A program made the position numbers and the translations under genes. A DNA stretch of 64,000 bases from Calycina herbarum (taxonomy: Eukaryota > Ascomycota > Leotiomycetes > Helotiales > Pezizellaceae): assembly GCA_001414485.1 (NCBI GenBank), contig LLEY01000222.1:20657-84656 (forward strand), in the 5' to 3' direction. Below the pieces are notes generated by a model. That model was not told the origin of the DNA and ran no database searches. It was given only the letters and a program-made list of their open reading frames with translations. Shown piece by piece: positions 32,762 to 44,553 of this stretch; the stretch's first letter is position 1; each line of letters begins with the position of its first letter.

Positions 32762-33385
32762 GAAGCAATAATGACATTCCAACTTTGAAACTTCAATTTT
32801 CTAGGAGCCAAGCTAAGATAGAAGGCCAAGGAGTCTTAGGCCCACACACAACCTTCGTATCTCGCTTGAGAATCTTCAAGCTACTGACTCCAGCGGTTGC
32901 ACCAGTACCTCACTATTAGATTGAAATCTTATCTCATTTGATCTGCTACTCGGCGATTTCCCAAGTGGGATGGGCCTTTGACGACGAGTCGGCTGTTTGC
33001 ATTCATTCAAGGTAGTATTTGTCTTGCAGCTCATGGGTGGTCAGCATCGTGTGGGGCTATGGAAATCTACTTTATCCTCAAGGTTATTTGTAAGTGAAGA
33101 GCATACTGGCTAGGTTTACGAATTAGTGTGAACCCCGCTTCGGTATACAGATAATTGATATAGGTAGGAAGCTCAGTCTTTTTCTTCCTTTTCTTCCTCT
33201 CAGTTTCACATTGTATGCCGATTCGAGTTTGTTACTGTCTCTTCAACACAGGTCTGGAACTGAAAGCTGGGATTCCGGCAGATAGAAAAAGTGCCGAGGA
33301 GGTATATACCCCAATCCCATGGTGTTCTATTAAATCAATTTCTGACTTCCGAATAGAAATCTACAAACCAAAAAGGTTGCCCAAT
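32762..33385. other. Intergenic, upstream of the MFS transporter
   Basis: An open frame continues upstream of the transporter start to about 33215, but its sequence is not transporter-like and is probably leader. TTTTTCTTCCTTTTCTTCCT (from 33178) is a pyrimidine-rich tract typical of fungal core promoters. Confidence 0.5.
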
Positions 33386-35047
33386 ATGGGAGCCTTCTTC
33401 GTACTCGAAGACCACCACCTCCCACGAGTGCCAGGAACCGTGATATTAGAAGAAGACATCGCACACTCCGAGACTATAACAGGAGCACTCAAACATGGCA
33501 CTGGACGAAATTCACACATTGTCCTTGCACCCCAGCCTTCAGATGATCCAAATGATCCTCTCAATTGGTCATATTCCCGCAAGCTCACCATAATGTTAAT
33601 TACTGGAATGGGTACAATACTATTCGGAGCCTGTTTTGGTCCACTTCTGAACGCCAGCCTTGTTGTGATTGCGATGGATCTCAATGTCACTATCACAAAG
33701 GTTACACTGCTATCCGGATATCAGGTTCTCGTCGTTGGTTGTACAGCACCTTTTGTATCTGCATTATCAAGGAAATACGGGAAGCGAGCACTTTTCGTTC
33801 TTTCCTCTATATCTGCGGTGGTTGGGAATATTGTTGGTTCAACGAGTACGAACTATAATCAGCTACTCGCTGCAAGAGTCATCCAAGGGCTTTCTGTCAG
33901 CACGTACGAAAGTTTACTGCTTGTCGTGATCGGCGATTTGTTTTACGTTCATGAACGAGGGATTTATTTCTCGGTCGTCAGTTTCTTATTAGCTGCAGTA
34001 TCGAATCTGGCTTCGGTGGTTTGCGGTCCTATTACAGATCATCTGGGCTGGAAATATTTATTTCATATATTCGTGGCCATTTCGGTAGTTCAAACGATAT
34101 TCCAATTCCTATTCGTTCCAGAAACAACATTCAACCGGGAAAGGAAATTCGAGATTGATGAATTGGCGACCGATACATTCGAAGGGCTCAACCACGAAGA
34201 AAAGCCTCAGAATGGAACTACAGATAGCGAACGACTAGAAGCTGCACCTACATCGTCAAGCAACCGATCCAAGATACCCAAGAAATACACCTTTGTTCAA
34301 AACCTCAAGCTCTTCCATGGAGTCCACTCCAATGAAAACTTCCTCCAACTCCTCATCGCCCCCTTCGCTATTTGTCTCAACATTCCAGTACTATACATCA
34401 TCCTTATCCAAGGGTGGTTCGTCGGTCTCTACGTAGCCATCGCCTTCGTCCTTCCCCAAATCTTCGGGTACCCACCATACAGTTTCTCTCCCGCCGGAAT
34501 AGGATACCTCTCACTCGGTCCCTTCATCGGTGGCCTCATAGCCACAATACTTTTCTCCACAATCACCGACCCAATAACCCTCTACCTAACAAAAAAGAAC
34601 AAAGGCGTCTACGAACCCGAATACCGACTCCTCCTTACAGTCCCCGGCCTCGTCACTGGCGCCGGTCTCCTCGCCTACGGCCAAGTAACACAAACCTACG
34701 GATCTCCTTACGTAGCAGCTGTCCTCCACGGAATAATCATCTTTGGAGTCATGGCTCTTATCGTTGCTACTAGCACTTATGCGCTTGATGCGTATAGGGA
34801 TATGAATAATGAGATCTTTATCATGGGTATGATGGTTAAGAATTTTCTGCTGTATGGATTTACGTATTTTATCAATGATTGGCTTGCGGCTACCGGACCG
34901 AGACATGTTTTCTTCATTTTTGGGGGGACGGGCTGGGGGGTTATGATATTTTTGCCGGTCATGTATGTGTTTGGGAAGAGGTATCGGAGTTTTTGGTGGA
35001 GGGCGAGGTGGTTGGAACGGTTGGGGGTTAGGACGCATGCTGAGTAG
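33386..35047 (+). CDS. MFS transporter (drug:H+ antiporter / polyamine-like family)
   Basis: Single exon, 553 residues from ATG 33386. I chose this Met because MGAFFVLEDHHLPRVPGTV is the usual start of this fungal subfamily; an in-frame ATG 57 codons upstream exists. The cytoplasmic N-terminus ends with the DPxxPLNWS motif (DPNDPLNWSYSRK). About twelve hydrophobic segments follow, with GYQVLVVGCTAPFVSALSRK and RVIQGLSVSTYESLLLVVIG in the N-half, a central charged loop (EEKPQNGTTDSERLEAAPTS), and a second six-helix half. It acts at the plasma membrane, probably exporting small organic molecules by proton antiport. The substrate cannot be read from sequence. There is no adjacent biosynthetic cluster. 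Confidence 0.92.
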   Translation: MGAFFVLEDHHLPRVPGTVILEEDIAHSETITGALKHGTGRNSHIVLAPQPSDDPNDPLNWSYSRKLTIMLITGMGTILFGACFGPLLNASLVVIAMDLNVTITKVTLLSGYQVLVVGCTAPFVSALSRKYGKRALFVLSSISAVVGNIVGSTSTNYNQLLAARVIQGLSVSTYESLLLVVIGDLFYVHERGIYFSVVSFLLAAVSNLASVVCGPITDHLGWKYLFHIFVAISVVQTIFQFLFVPETTFNRERKFEIDELATDTFEGLNHEEKPQNGTTDSERLEAAPTSSSNRSKIPKKYTFVQNLKLFHGVHSNENFLQLLIAPFAICLNIPVLYIILIQGWFVGLYVAIAFVLPQIFGYPPYSFSPAGIGYLSLGPFIGGLIATILFSTITDPITLYLTKKNKGVYEPEYRLLLTVPGLVTGAGLLAYGQVTQTYGSPYVAAVLHGIIIFGVMALIVATSTYALDAYRDMNNEIFIMGMMVKNFLLYGFTYFINDWLAATGPRHVFFIFGGTGWGVMIFLPVMYVFGKRYRSFWWRARWLERLGVRTHAE

Positions 35048-36217
35048 GGAGCAGGAGAAGAGGGGCATGATGGGACAGGGACGGTTGAGTTGGAGTGTTG
35101 AGATGGGAGCTGTGGGGAGGGAGGATAGTGTTATTGGGGATGGCGACAGCTTGGACGATGGCTGGAGGGATTAAGTCGATTGGAGTTTCGTTGAAAAAGA
35201 GCTAGAAGATTGAACGCAACAGTTTGTCCTGTTCATTCAATCTCTTCCATAGATTGGGTGGGTGCCTTTGGGGGAGGTGCTATCAGTAGATAGCCTACAA
35301 ATAGCAGGGCATAGGAGCTTCGGGCTTCTACCCATCTGTTTTTTGACACGAGACAATCTTAAAAAATGGAAGATTCTTTAGTGCTTCAATTGTCCTTGAG
35401 TATTGCATATATCATTTGAGAAGGAATTTGCAATCGGAGGGAGTCATGTTTATCTTACCTTTGACTGCTCGTAGGTAACCTACCAATAGCTCCAGACTTC
35501 GACTTATGTCTCTTCTATTACTTCTATGTTACGAGATTATCTTAAAACTAGAGACTGGAATTCCTGATTCTTCAATTGTTCTAGAATGTTTTCATTTATC
35601 GTTTCAGAAGGTATTTGTAATCGGAGGGAGGCCTTTTTCTCTTACCTTGACTATTGGTAGGTCACCTACAAATAACACCATTAAAATTTGAGATAAAGTT
35701 TTCAAGAGAACAACAAAATGGCATTCTAAGTATAGCTTCAATGGCAATGAATAAAAGCTCTTATAGTATAATTATTGCCATTCTAGAATAGACTCGTTTT
35801 TGGGGGTTTTGTTGCATGTCACCACTTTAGGTAGTTGAACTACCTAAACCCCTTCTTCACCCTTTTGCGCAGTTGAACTACCTAAACTCACGTTTAGTTC
35901 TGAAACACATGACCTTCTTTTTTGGGAGTGGAAATGGAATTTGTGGCATATCGCAATTTTGAGTAGTTAAAATACTAAAATAACCCTACTTAGAAGTAGA
36001 GTAGACTGGTTTCTCTCATTTCAGCACTAACTTTAATAAGGAATCGATTATAAGAAAATGTCACTTAAAATCTAGGTAAAAAGTCTTTATCAAATTCTAC
36101 CGCCTACCAGATCCAAAATCCAAGACCCACTTATACACCAGCCTCGTCTATCCCAAAAAACCTCACAGCCTCGTCAACCACAACTCCCATCGTCATCACA
36201 ATAACCCACCACAAAAA
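35048..36217. repeat. Intergenic with degenerate tandem repeat and GTAGGT/ACCTAC motifs
   Basis: A ~160-bp unit occurs twice in degenerate form (about 35340-35495 and 35515-35680). Both contain AATCGGAGGGAG, a TCTTACCTT.GACT block and TAGGTNACCTACNAATA. A third TAGGTCACCTACCGATAG lies past COQ9 near 37275, and a related site is near 35295. Further on, TAGTTGAACTACCTAAA occurs twice (about 35832 and 35872). No coding potential. Likely old MITE-like debris. Confidence 0.5.
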
Positions 36218-37043
36218 ATGGCAGCTAAAAGTCTCCTCCCTCTGACCCGCCTCACAAGCTCTTTCACCAAACCCTCTGTCCTACCTTCCCTCGCTCGCGC
36301 ATACCACACACCTAACCAACCCAGCCCCTCACCCTTCCCCCCCGTCGAAACCGAAATCCTCACCTCCTCCCTCCCCCACATCCCCTCACACGGCTTCACA
36401 CAAACGACCCTCCGACTTGGTGCCAACTCCTTAGGCTATGCTCCGGCTTCAATAAATTTGTTCCCCAATGGGGCGTTTGCACTGGTGCATTTCCATTTGT
36501 GGAAACAGAGGGAGGCGTTGAAGAATTCTAGTGTGTTGGCAGATGATGTAGTAAATGGGGGGAAAGGAAAAGGAGTAGGAAAGAAAGTCAAGGCGCTGAC
36601 ATGGGAGAGATTAATGGGGAATCGAGATGTGATACATAGATGGCAGGAAGTACGTTGTTCTCCTCCCCCTCACCATACCCTTCAACCCATTCCCGCAACC
36701 AAGCTAACAAAACCAGGCACAATCCCTCATCCCCCTCAACCTTCCCACCGCTCTCTCCGAACTCCACGCCCTATCAGATGAAATCTGGTACCTCGCAGGC
36801 GATACCTCCGTAGACACATCATGGTACACAAAACGCGCCACCTTATCTACTATTTACGCAGCGACGGAATTATTTATGACTACGGATAAATCACCAGATT
36901 ACATTGATACAAGAGGGTTCTTAGATAGGAGGTTTGAGGATAGTAGGGTACTCGGGCAAGCTGTAGGAAGTGTGGGGGAGTGGGTGGGTTTTAGTGCTAG
37001 GGCTGGGTTGAATGTTTTGAGGTCGAGGGGTGTGAGGATATAG
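36218..37043 (+). CDS. COQ9: Mitochondrial ubiquinone biosynthesis protein COQ9
   Basis: Two exons: 36218-36649 and 36717-37043 (67-bp intron), giving 252 residues. The N-terminus (MAAKSLLPLTRLTSSFTKPS, then RAYHTP) is a mitochondrial presequence. The body carries the COQ9 domain: ILTSSLPHIPSHGFTQTTLR near the start and the highly conserved WYTKRATLSTIYAATELFM, followed by DKSPDYIDTRGFLDRR near the end. COQ9 is a TetR-fold-derived lipid-binding protein of the inner-membrane CoQ synthome and works with COQ7 in demethoxy-ubiquinone hydroxylation. Length is normal for fungal orthologues. It has no functional link to its neighbours. Confidence 0.95.
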
Positions 37044-37666
37044 TAGGGATTCTTGTTTAAGAGGGAATGGGATAGGGGGGTGTACAAATTTGACAGAATG
37101 GGGAGGATGAGGAAGGAGAGAGGGGTCTGTATGAATTGAAGTCTAAGGGACGGAAAATGCGAGAAAGGAGGGATGTATAATAGGTGTACTTTTCGAGAAC
37201 TATGTATTTTGAAGCTATGTTTGTTCTATTGTCTTCTCCAAATTTCCGTAGGGAATTTTTGAGGTGCTATTTGTAGGTCACCTACCGATAGGATTTTAAG
37301 ATTCTGTAACGTCCTTCAAACTTTGAATATCTTTTCTCATGGCTGAATATCCACACGTTGCTGAATCAAAAGAAACATTTTCCCTAAGTCAAAATAATCG
37401 GTGGAGACGTAGTTATGTAAAATACTTGTGGGTTTGTACAATATGTAGACATGGTATCATTATGCGTATGCAATGCAACTCTGCCAAACCAGAGATAAGA
37501 TCCGCTTTTCGAGATCCCATCATCAAAAAAACAAAACGCCATTTGCAATGCAAGTATTGATCCTCTAAGCACATTCCCCAGTAGAATCTTACAAAATAAA
37601 AGCAACCTGCGACTCCCCTTTCTCTGCAACCCCTTTCCCCTCCCGTTGCCGGGTTTCCATATTACA
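37044..37666. other. Intergenic, convergent 3' ends of COQ9 and SMC6
   Basis: Contains a TAGGTCACCTACCGATAG motif (about 37275) shared with the 35.3-35.7 kb repeats. No gene is supported. Confidence 0.45.
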
Positions 37667-40600
37667 CTAAGCTCTTTGCAACATTTCATCAATCTGTTGC
37701 TGGTCTTTCTTTCGAGGATCTGTCAATCTATAAATTTGTTAGAGAAATTCCACGTCGATATCCTCTTTTGACCAGTACAGGAAAAGAACTTACTTGATGA
37801 TTTTGACATCTTCGTCCCCATCTCCAGCACCCTCGCCCAAGCCCTTGGGAGTAATCAAGATAAATTGTCTTCCGACCGACCGACGAGCAGCGCTGATCTG
37901 TAATTTGTTAGAAATTGAGACTTGAGTGGGTGCGTGATTCAACTTACAATCATCCTCGTGCTAACATCTCTGTTCACATCATCCATGAAGACATCATATT
38001 CGTCCAGACATCTCAGCGGAGCACCCATAGCCTCCCAAAGAGCAAGAAGCAAGCAAATCGAGGCAAACGACTTCTCACCACCAGAAAGCGTTTTGGTTTT
38101 CCGGCCTTTCCCACTCTTGGTCGTCTCATCCGGCTCAACATGGACATCAAGTAATCTCGCCTGATGGTCAATAGTAAGCTTTCCTCGGAATGCTCTCTCA
38201 CTGAGCAGGTAATTGAAATTAATTCGTGATCGAGCCGAAATGAATCTCTGGAACCGTCGGAACATATCCATTCGCATAGCAAAAGAATGTCTGAGAACAT
38301 CAAGCAGGTCCTCCATTTCCTGTCTACCAGCTCGCGCGTTTTCGAAATTTAGCTTCGCTTCCGCTGCTTTGTTGTGGATTTCCTCATCGGAACCACCTTG
38401 ACGTTTCTCTCTTTCTCTAAGCTGATTTTTGAGTGCGCTCAGTTTGGCATCCAAAGACTGAGTGGTCTCGTCAGGAGGCACTGGTACCCGATCAGAGATT
38501 TGACTGGCTCCCTGGATGAATTCCTGAACAGATTCTTCCGCTTGGGCTCGCTTTCTTTCCCAACGAAGGACCTCGTCCTTTTTATCTTGGATCGCCGCAA
38601 TGTGGGCATTCTTTTCCTCCAGAGCCTGTTTGCGAGCTTGAGTGCCATTCGCAAGTTTACCTTGAATTTTGAACATCTGGCTTTCATGTTCTTGAACGCG
38701 TAGTTTGACTTCATCCAATTTTCGCTTCTTTTCCAGAGCATCGGCATTGCAATTCTGCATTTCCAGGCTGACCTCACCATATTGACCTTGGTCAATGGTT
38801 TGCTCGTTCTTTCGCTCTTGCAATTCTTCCCGAAGACCATCCAACCGACCATCTTGGACGTTATATTGGTCCAGTTGAGCTTTGAGATCTTCAATTTTCT
38901 CTTGGATCTTCTGAATTTTTACCTTCAACGTCTTCCGATCTCGGTCATTCTTCACGAGAGCTTGCTTGCATGTTTGCAATGCCCCTTGTGCTTGGCGACG
39001 TTGGTTTTCGAGTTGATTTCCTTCACGCTCTAGTTGGGTGATCATATCTCGCTGATGGGCGATTTGACGATCAATATCTGTACGCATTCGCGGTCTCTGG
39101 TTTATCTTGATGTTGACGGGGCCGATGTCTTGGTTGTGGTTACGGCCCAAGTAACCCATACGATGACCAAACTGTCTTCGACTGTCGTGAGGGGTATAGC
39201 ATGCTTTCGCATTTCTCAGCGGGATTTGTGCGCTTTCATACATGATTTGAGATCCTTCAGCACGGGTTTTGGCCAGTAGAGATTGCTCGATCATGTTGCT
39301 GATTATCAGATGGTTTCTGACAAGCTCGTTATCAATCTCCAGGAGCCGTAATATTGTAAGATATTGTGGATCTGGTTCATGTGCAGCTGTATCGATATGT
39401 TGGTGATTACCTATGATGACTGGAATCCAGTGCACATCCAAATTGGCCCTGCGTTTGAGGTTCGTAAGCATTTGTTGATCAGCCTTGCTTGTTACGATGA
39501 AGCCATTGAGCGTGTTCCCAAAGATAGACTCCAGCATTTGCGACCAAAAGGGATCCCGGATTTTGATGTGCGTGCCAATAGGCCCAATAGGTTTCTCTCG
39601 AAAGCCCCGCTCAGCATTGATCATTCTGAGGAGGGTTTCTAGCTTAGGATCAAACCCCGACAGTGGATGACCTTGTCCTTGACCCAGGTTCTTTAGTCGC
39701 GCCTTGGCAGCATTGATTTCTTGACCTTTGTCTGCAACTAATTTCGCCGCTCTTTCCAACTCGGCTTGTGCATCTTTGCAATTATCCTGTAGCTGTGGTA
39801 TGTCGGCCTCGAACTGTCTCTGCGTTCCTTCGGTGTTTGTGAGTTGCTGCTCGGCTTCTTCAATTTCTGCTTGTTTTACAGATTGAGCTCCTCCATTCGC
39901 AGCTTCCAAAAGTCGGACTTCCTTATCAATGTCGTTTTGAATAGCCTTGACCTTTCGTTCATTTTCCTGCATACTCGCCTTGATGCGGTTGCGATCAGCC
40001 TTCAGCTTTTCCATCACATTCCTAACTTTGTCGTGCTCTTCTTTGGCCGCCTGCTCCTGTTCTCTGATGGGGCCTTCTTCCTCTCGGATTTCTTCCTCGC
40101 GCCTTCGCATCGCTTCCAGTCTCTTATCAACCACGGTGAAGTATCTCCCTTTTTCTTCTGCGACGGCCTCTTGCTGAGTTACAGCGTTTTGTGCTTCGAC
40201 TAAGAGACCTTCTCTTTCAGCCAAGGTCCGCTCGACTTCTTCAACCTGTGCCCAAGCTGCTTGCTGTCGTATCTTTTTAGCTTTGGCTCTCAGACCTTCA
40301 TGCGCCTTCACAGCGTTTGATTTTTCTGCGGCTTTCTCGGCTACTTTTTCGAGATCATCGATATTACCTTTGGAATCTGAAAGTTTTTCGGAAATTTGAT
40401 CGCAGGTGTCGGAAACTAGTTTGTAATCGTTGTCCAAAGCCTCCAGCTGAACGCCCTCGACAAAGAATTTATACTTTTGCGAAGCGTTGGATTTGGTGAT
40501 GAATGTCTTGGCGGCATCCTGGGTCAAGACGTTCATAGGATTATCAACCTGGAGTTGATAGTACTCGATCATATCATCCACATCACCCTTTCTGTTTGAT

Positions 40601-41342
40601 ATGATTTTGCCAAACTCGTTCTTGAGTTTCCATGAAGTATTACCGCTTCTCGAGAAGTGTCGCTCAATGATAATTGCCTTGCCGTAGATATCCGACTGGT
40701 AGGCGTCGTTACCTTGGTTCTTGAGTTTGACAATTAGGGCTGCATGTTCCTCGCCGGATTTGATCAAACTTTTTATGCTTGCGCCTCGATTGGTCGATGA
40801 AGCCTTTCCTCCAAGGCATAAGGTGATGGCAGTCAGCACAGCACTCTTGCCACTTCCATTCATGCCCACGACGAAATTGATCAGAGGCCCCAATTGAACG
40901 TATAGCTTCTCGTGGCACATAAAGTTGACACAGGTGATATCTAAGATGATGGCATTATCTGCCGCATGGTTTTCCCCAATAAGTTGTCTTCGTGCGATGA
41001 GCTTCTCTTTGAGTTTTTGTGTGGCCCTTTCATCGTCCTGGTCTGCGTGTGCAAGATGGCGCCAGCCCGCATCTCGCATCTCCTCATACTGCGTGGCCGC
41101 AGGAGCATTTGAGAAGCCATTGCCCTCCTCGGGATCATCTTCGCTGCTGCTAGAGTCGGTTTCCTCGCGGGCAGGTCTCGAGTCGTTCGATAGGCGTACT
41201 TTTTTGCGACTCTGCGATGCGCAAGTCAGTAAAGATCGAGAGGCATCATCTAGAGACTTACGGAATCTCGTCGGCGGCTAGATGACACATCGCCATCTTC
41301 CTCTTCGACAACTCTCCGCGCTCGTTTGTTGATGGGCGCCAT
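37667..41342 (-). CDS. SMC6: SMC6, structural maintenance of chromosomes protein 6
   Basis: Four exons: 41342-41262, 41211-37948, 37897-37794 and 37727-37667 (introns 50, 50 and 66 bp), giving 1169 residues, the normal size. A charged, Ser/acidic N-terminal tail (SSSSEDDPEEGNG) precedes the ATPase head. Walker A is GMNGSGKSAVLTAI. Long coiled coils follow, then a hinge near residues 530-660 (IGPIGTHIKIRDPFWSQMLE). The C-terminal head has the ABC signature LSGGEKSFASICLLLALWEA and Walker B-like LRCLDEYDVFMDDVNR. SMC6 pairs with SMC5 and the Nse subunits in the nucleus and acts in recombination repair and resolution of joint DNA molecules. The short first exon and last exons rest on phase and conserved ends. 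Confidence 0.97.
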
Positions 41343-42286
41343 CGTGGTTTTGTATTGTCGCGTTACCTCCGTATCGAGGGCGACCTGGGAGACGCGTTGG
41401 TGGGTTTGGTGTGTAGGGGTAGAATTTAGGGCCTTGGCGGTCGGGTGAAGTGTGGTGAAGTGTTTAAGGTAGTATGGCGGGTGAGCTCTGACCTTCGCAG
41501 CGCAGCGTGCTTTGGAATTGAAGCTCTTCAATGGAGTCAGCGCAAGGAGATTCAGAAATTTTAAAATGGCAGGCAGTCATCAAGATGGTGAAGCAATATG
41601 AAGTCATTAACAACCATGAAAATTCCAGGTAGCGAAGAGCGGCGACCGACAATGGCCTCAAGCATTCAAATGATTCAGACCGAATATCACATTGGCTCAA
41701 TATAAGCGAAGTTTTGAGGTTGTAATGGTTACATCTACGGGAATACTCGAAAAGGTATATTTGTTTTGACGCCTATCTTCTCGAACCCCGTAGATATCAC
41801 TCGACAAACATTTCATCACAGACAATTTAGATACGTGTATCATTATTCTGCCTCCGCTCAGCTACCCTAGCCTATCTACTTGATCCCAATAATCCTCGCA
41901 TACCTGTATTGCGAAGCTAAACATAATCAACTCCAATCTCATCATGATGAGAAAAGCCAAATATGCCACTGCGCAATATCCTGATGCAAGAGCTGTATCC
42001 AGAACGACCTATTGAGAATTACACAAATTCCAATGTTGTCTGTCATACAGCTGTTTTGAACTCGAACATACCAATTTCTTGGTTCTTCTTCTTCTGAAAC
42101 CAAATTACTTCTTCACTCCCGTTTGGCCTGTTGCTCGTGTCTCGGAGAGTTTGCTGTTGGCTAAGGAGGCGAGTTCCCCTTGTAATGCCTTTGATGTGAG
42201 ATTCCACGGCGAGGAAGAGACAAGATGTGTGCGCATAAAGCCCAACACATTCGGTCAAGAAACATCGTGAAGGACAATGTTCCTTC
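41343..42286. other. Intergenic between SMC6 and PIF1
   Basis: Promoter of SMC6 and 3' flank of the PIF1-like gene, both on the minus strand. No further gene is recognised. Confidence 0.5.
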
Positions 42287-44553
42287 TCAATCAGCCTCAT
42301 CATCACTATCCAGAATCTCGATAATTTCGCGATCTCTGAGACTCTGTGCTGGTGCCGAACTTGTCGCAACAGTCTTGGTAATACCACGAGCAACCTTCTC
42401 TGGCTGCTTTTCCTCTGTCTTGATTGAAGAGCTAGCAACGTTCGACGGATCCAAATTCTCCCATGCAGTTTTATTGTAGAATTCCAAAACCTCCGTATCC
42501 ATCTCCGTCTTTTCTCTCGAGAACCCGGTCACAATAAGACCATCAAGTGTCGTTACCCTCGAAACACCAACATAAAGTTGACCCGTCTCGAAAATGTCCC
42601 TAGAAGAGACTTCAGCATACTGTAAGGTCATGCCCTGAGATTTGTGTATCGACAAAGCCCATGCCAGTGTGAGCGGTATCTGAGAGCGGGAAACAAGATA
42701 ACGATCCTGGCCAGAGATCTTGGTTGAATCGTGGATGATATGTGGAATAGCCTGTATCTTTCCATTCGCAAACTTAACAATTGGCCTAAAATAGCCATTT
42801 TTGCTGGTGAAATCTATGGAGCACATCTGCTTCCAATGACCTTCGTCTTTGTCTGGCCACGATTCCGTGTTTGCAAATCCTACTACTTGACCTTGAGAGC
42901 CGTTCACAAGACCAAGCTTTGGGTTTAGGTTGTGGAGAAGAACGACCTTTGCCCCAATCTTCAAGGTCAGTTCGGTTTGGAAACGATGATCTTTGAGGGA
43001 TTCTCTGAACTCTTTGACCTTGGCAGCTATTTCAGTAGAACTAAATCCCAACACGCTCCGAGTTAGCACTTTTTTCACTGATATGATAATGGAGTTACCA
43101 AGCCAGAAATGCTAATGGGCCAGTAACTTCACAATGAAGCTTACCGTGGTGGGAACTTGTCAGATTCCTCGTAGAATTTCTTCACACAGGTATCAAAGGC
43201 AACCCAAGATTTCTCCTCCGTCCTCAATTTGGCTAGTTCCATGTCATTAAACCGCTTGACTTGATTTAGCCGAGACATGAGTCTAACGGCAAATGCACCC
43301 TTGGGTAGATCCTTTGGCCTTTCAAGATCATCCCACTCTTGATCGTCCAACAACAAACCATTACGGAGTTTGTTCAAAACATCTTGGAACCTTGTATCCT
43401 TTTGACGATGAATCTGTTCGAGCTTAACATGTCGAAGCTTTAGATCCGCCCATACTCGGGCTTTGAACGCCCATTTGTCCCCTGCCACAAATTTCGAGCC
43501 GTGGCACGCACGTTCGTACTGTGGTGTCTCTGCTTTGCACTTGTAGCTCGAACCTTGCTTTGACATTGGTTCCCCGCATTCGATACAATACTCAAAAGGT
43601 TTGACAGGAGGTAACTGATGAAAATCACCGACGAATATGACTTGTTTTCCACCAAAGGAATGATTTGAAAACAAGATATACTGAAACAATCTGTTGAGTC
43701 TTTCTAGAAACTGATTCTCGACCATGGAGACTTCCTCAATAATCAGAACCTGGAGATTTGTCACTGCTTCAACAGTGGTTGCCTTGACCCTGTCGAACAA
43801 TTCCTCCATCGGCTTCTGTAAAGAGTCTGGATTCCATCCAGCAAATGAATATGTTGTTCTACCATTCAGTGGTAAAGCTGCGATACCTGTTGGAGCTATA
43901 ACTTGTACAGTAGGGATGTGTTTTGGTGCAACGGTTGGATAGCGTGTTTCGAGTCTCCGTATGATTTCTTTAAGAGTCACAGTTTTTCCACTACCCGCCG
44001 CTCCAGTCAGGAAAATATTATGCTGCTGCAAGGCCAAATTTACAACAGCATTTTGCGCAGTTGTGAGCTCGATTTGTTCTTCTTCGTCCTCCAACATGTC
44101 CGGTTTGTCATTCGATGGCGGAGCTGGTGCACCGATTCCGAAAGTCTGGAGAACCGAAGAAGCAGAGTTAACAATTTGTTGAAAGGTACTCTCTTCGGTT
44201 CGTTGCTTCTTTTCTGCTGGTTCTGCGCTGACGGGACTGCTGCTGGTGAGATCAATCGTTGCCTCCTCCAAGGGCCGTTTGGTTCCACGAATCTTGTCCT
44301 CCTGGGGATTGAATAACTCGAGAGGTTTCGGCACCGCTCCGTTTGGGTGTGCCGCCGTATATGCTGCCCCAGTCGGTGTTGTGGATTTCAGATGCTCCTC
44401 CCAGGCCGTCGTAGCTTGATCGAGTGTATTGAAACCTTGGAACCTGGCCCCAGGAAACCCTGAGGTCTGTTCCTCGCATCGAGTCCAATCCTGATAAACG
44501 CCTGGTATTTTCCCTACGAAGACAACGTATGCGGCCTTTCGTTTCTTCGCCAT
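42287..44553 (-). CDS. PIF1: PIF1-family DNA helicase with N-terminal RNase H1-type hybrid-binding domain
   Basis: Two exons: 44553-43145 and 43040-42287 (104-bp intron), giving 720 residues. Residues ~8-55 (YVVFVGKIPGVYQDWTRCEE, GFPGARFQGFNTLDQATTAW) match the small fold found at the N-terminus of RNase H1 that binds RNA-DNA hybrids. After a linker comes an SF1B helicase: Walker A LTGAAGSGKTVTLKEI, motif II LIIEEVSMVENQFLERL, and VIFVGDFHQLPPV. The second half has LTLAWALSIHKSQGMTLQYA and LYVGVSRVTTLDGL. The C-terminus EIIEILDSDDEAD looks like a SUMO-interacting motif. PIF1 helicases unwind G-quadruplexes and R-loops. I chose the acceptor at 43041 because a CTAAC branch site lies upstream at the right distance and phase fits. 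Confidence 0.93.

Noticed and set aside
33215..33385. 57-codon N-terminal extension of the MFS transporter
   Set aside because: In frame but unlike transporter N-termini; the downstream Met fits the family start, so it is treated as leader.
42941..43140. Use of the CAG acceptor at about 43081 for the PIF1 intron
   Set aside because: It gives the wrong phase into the conserved helicase frame; the TAG at 43041-43042 fits both phase and branch-site spacing.
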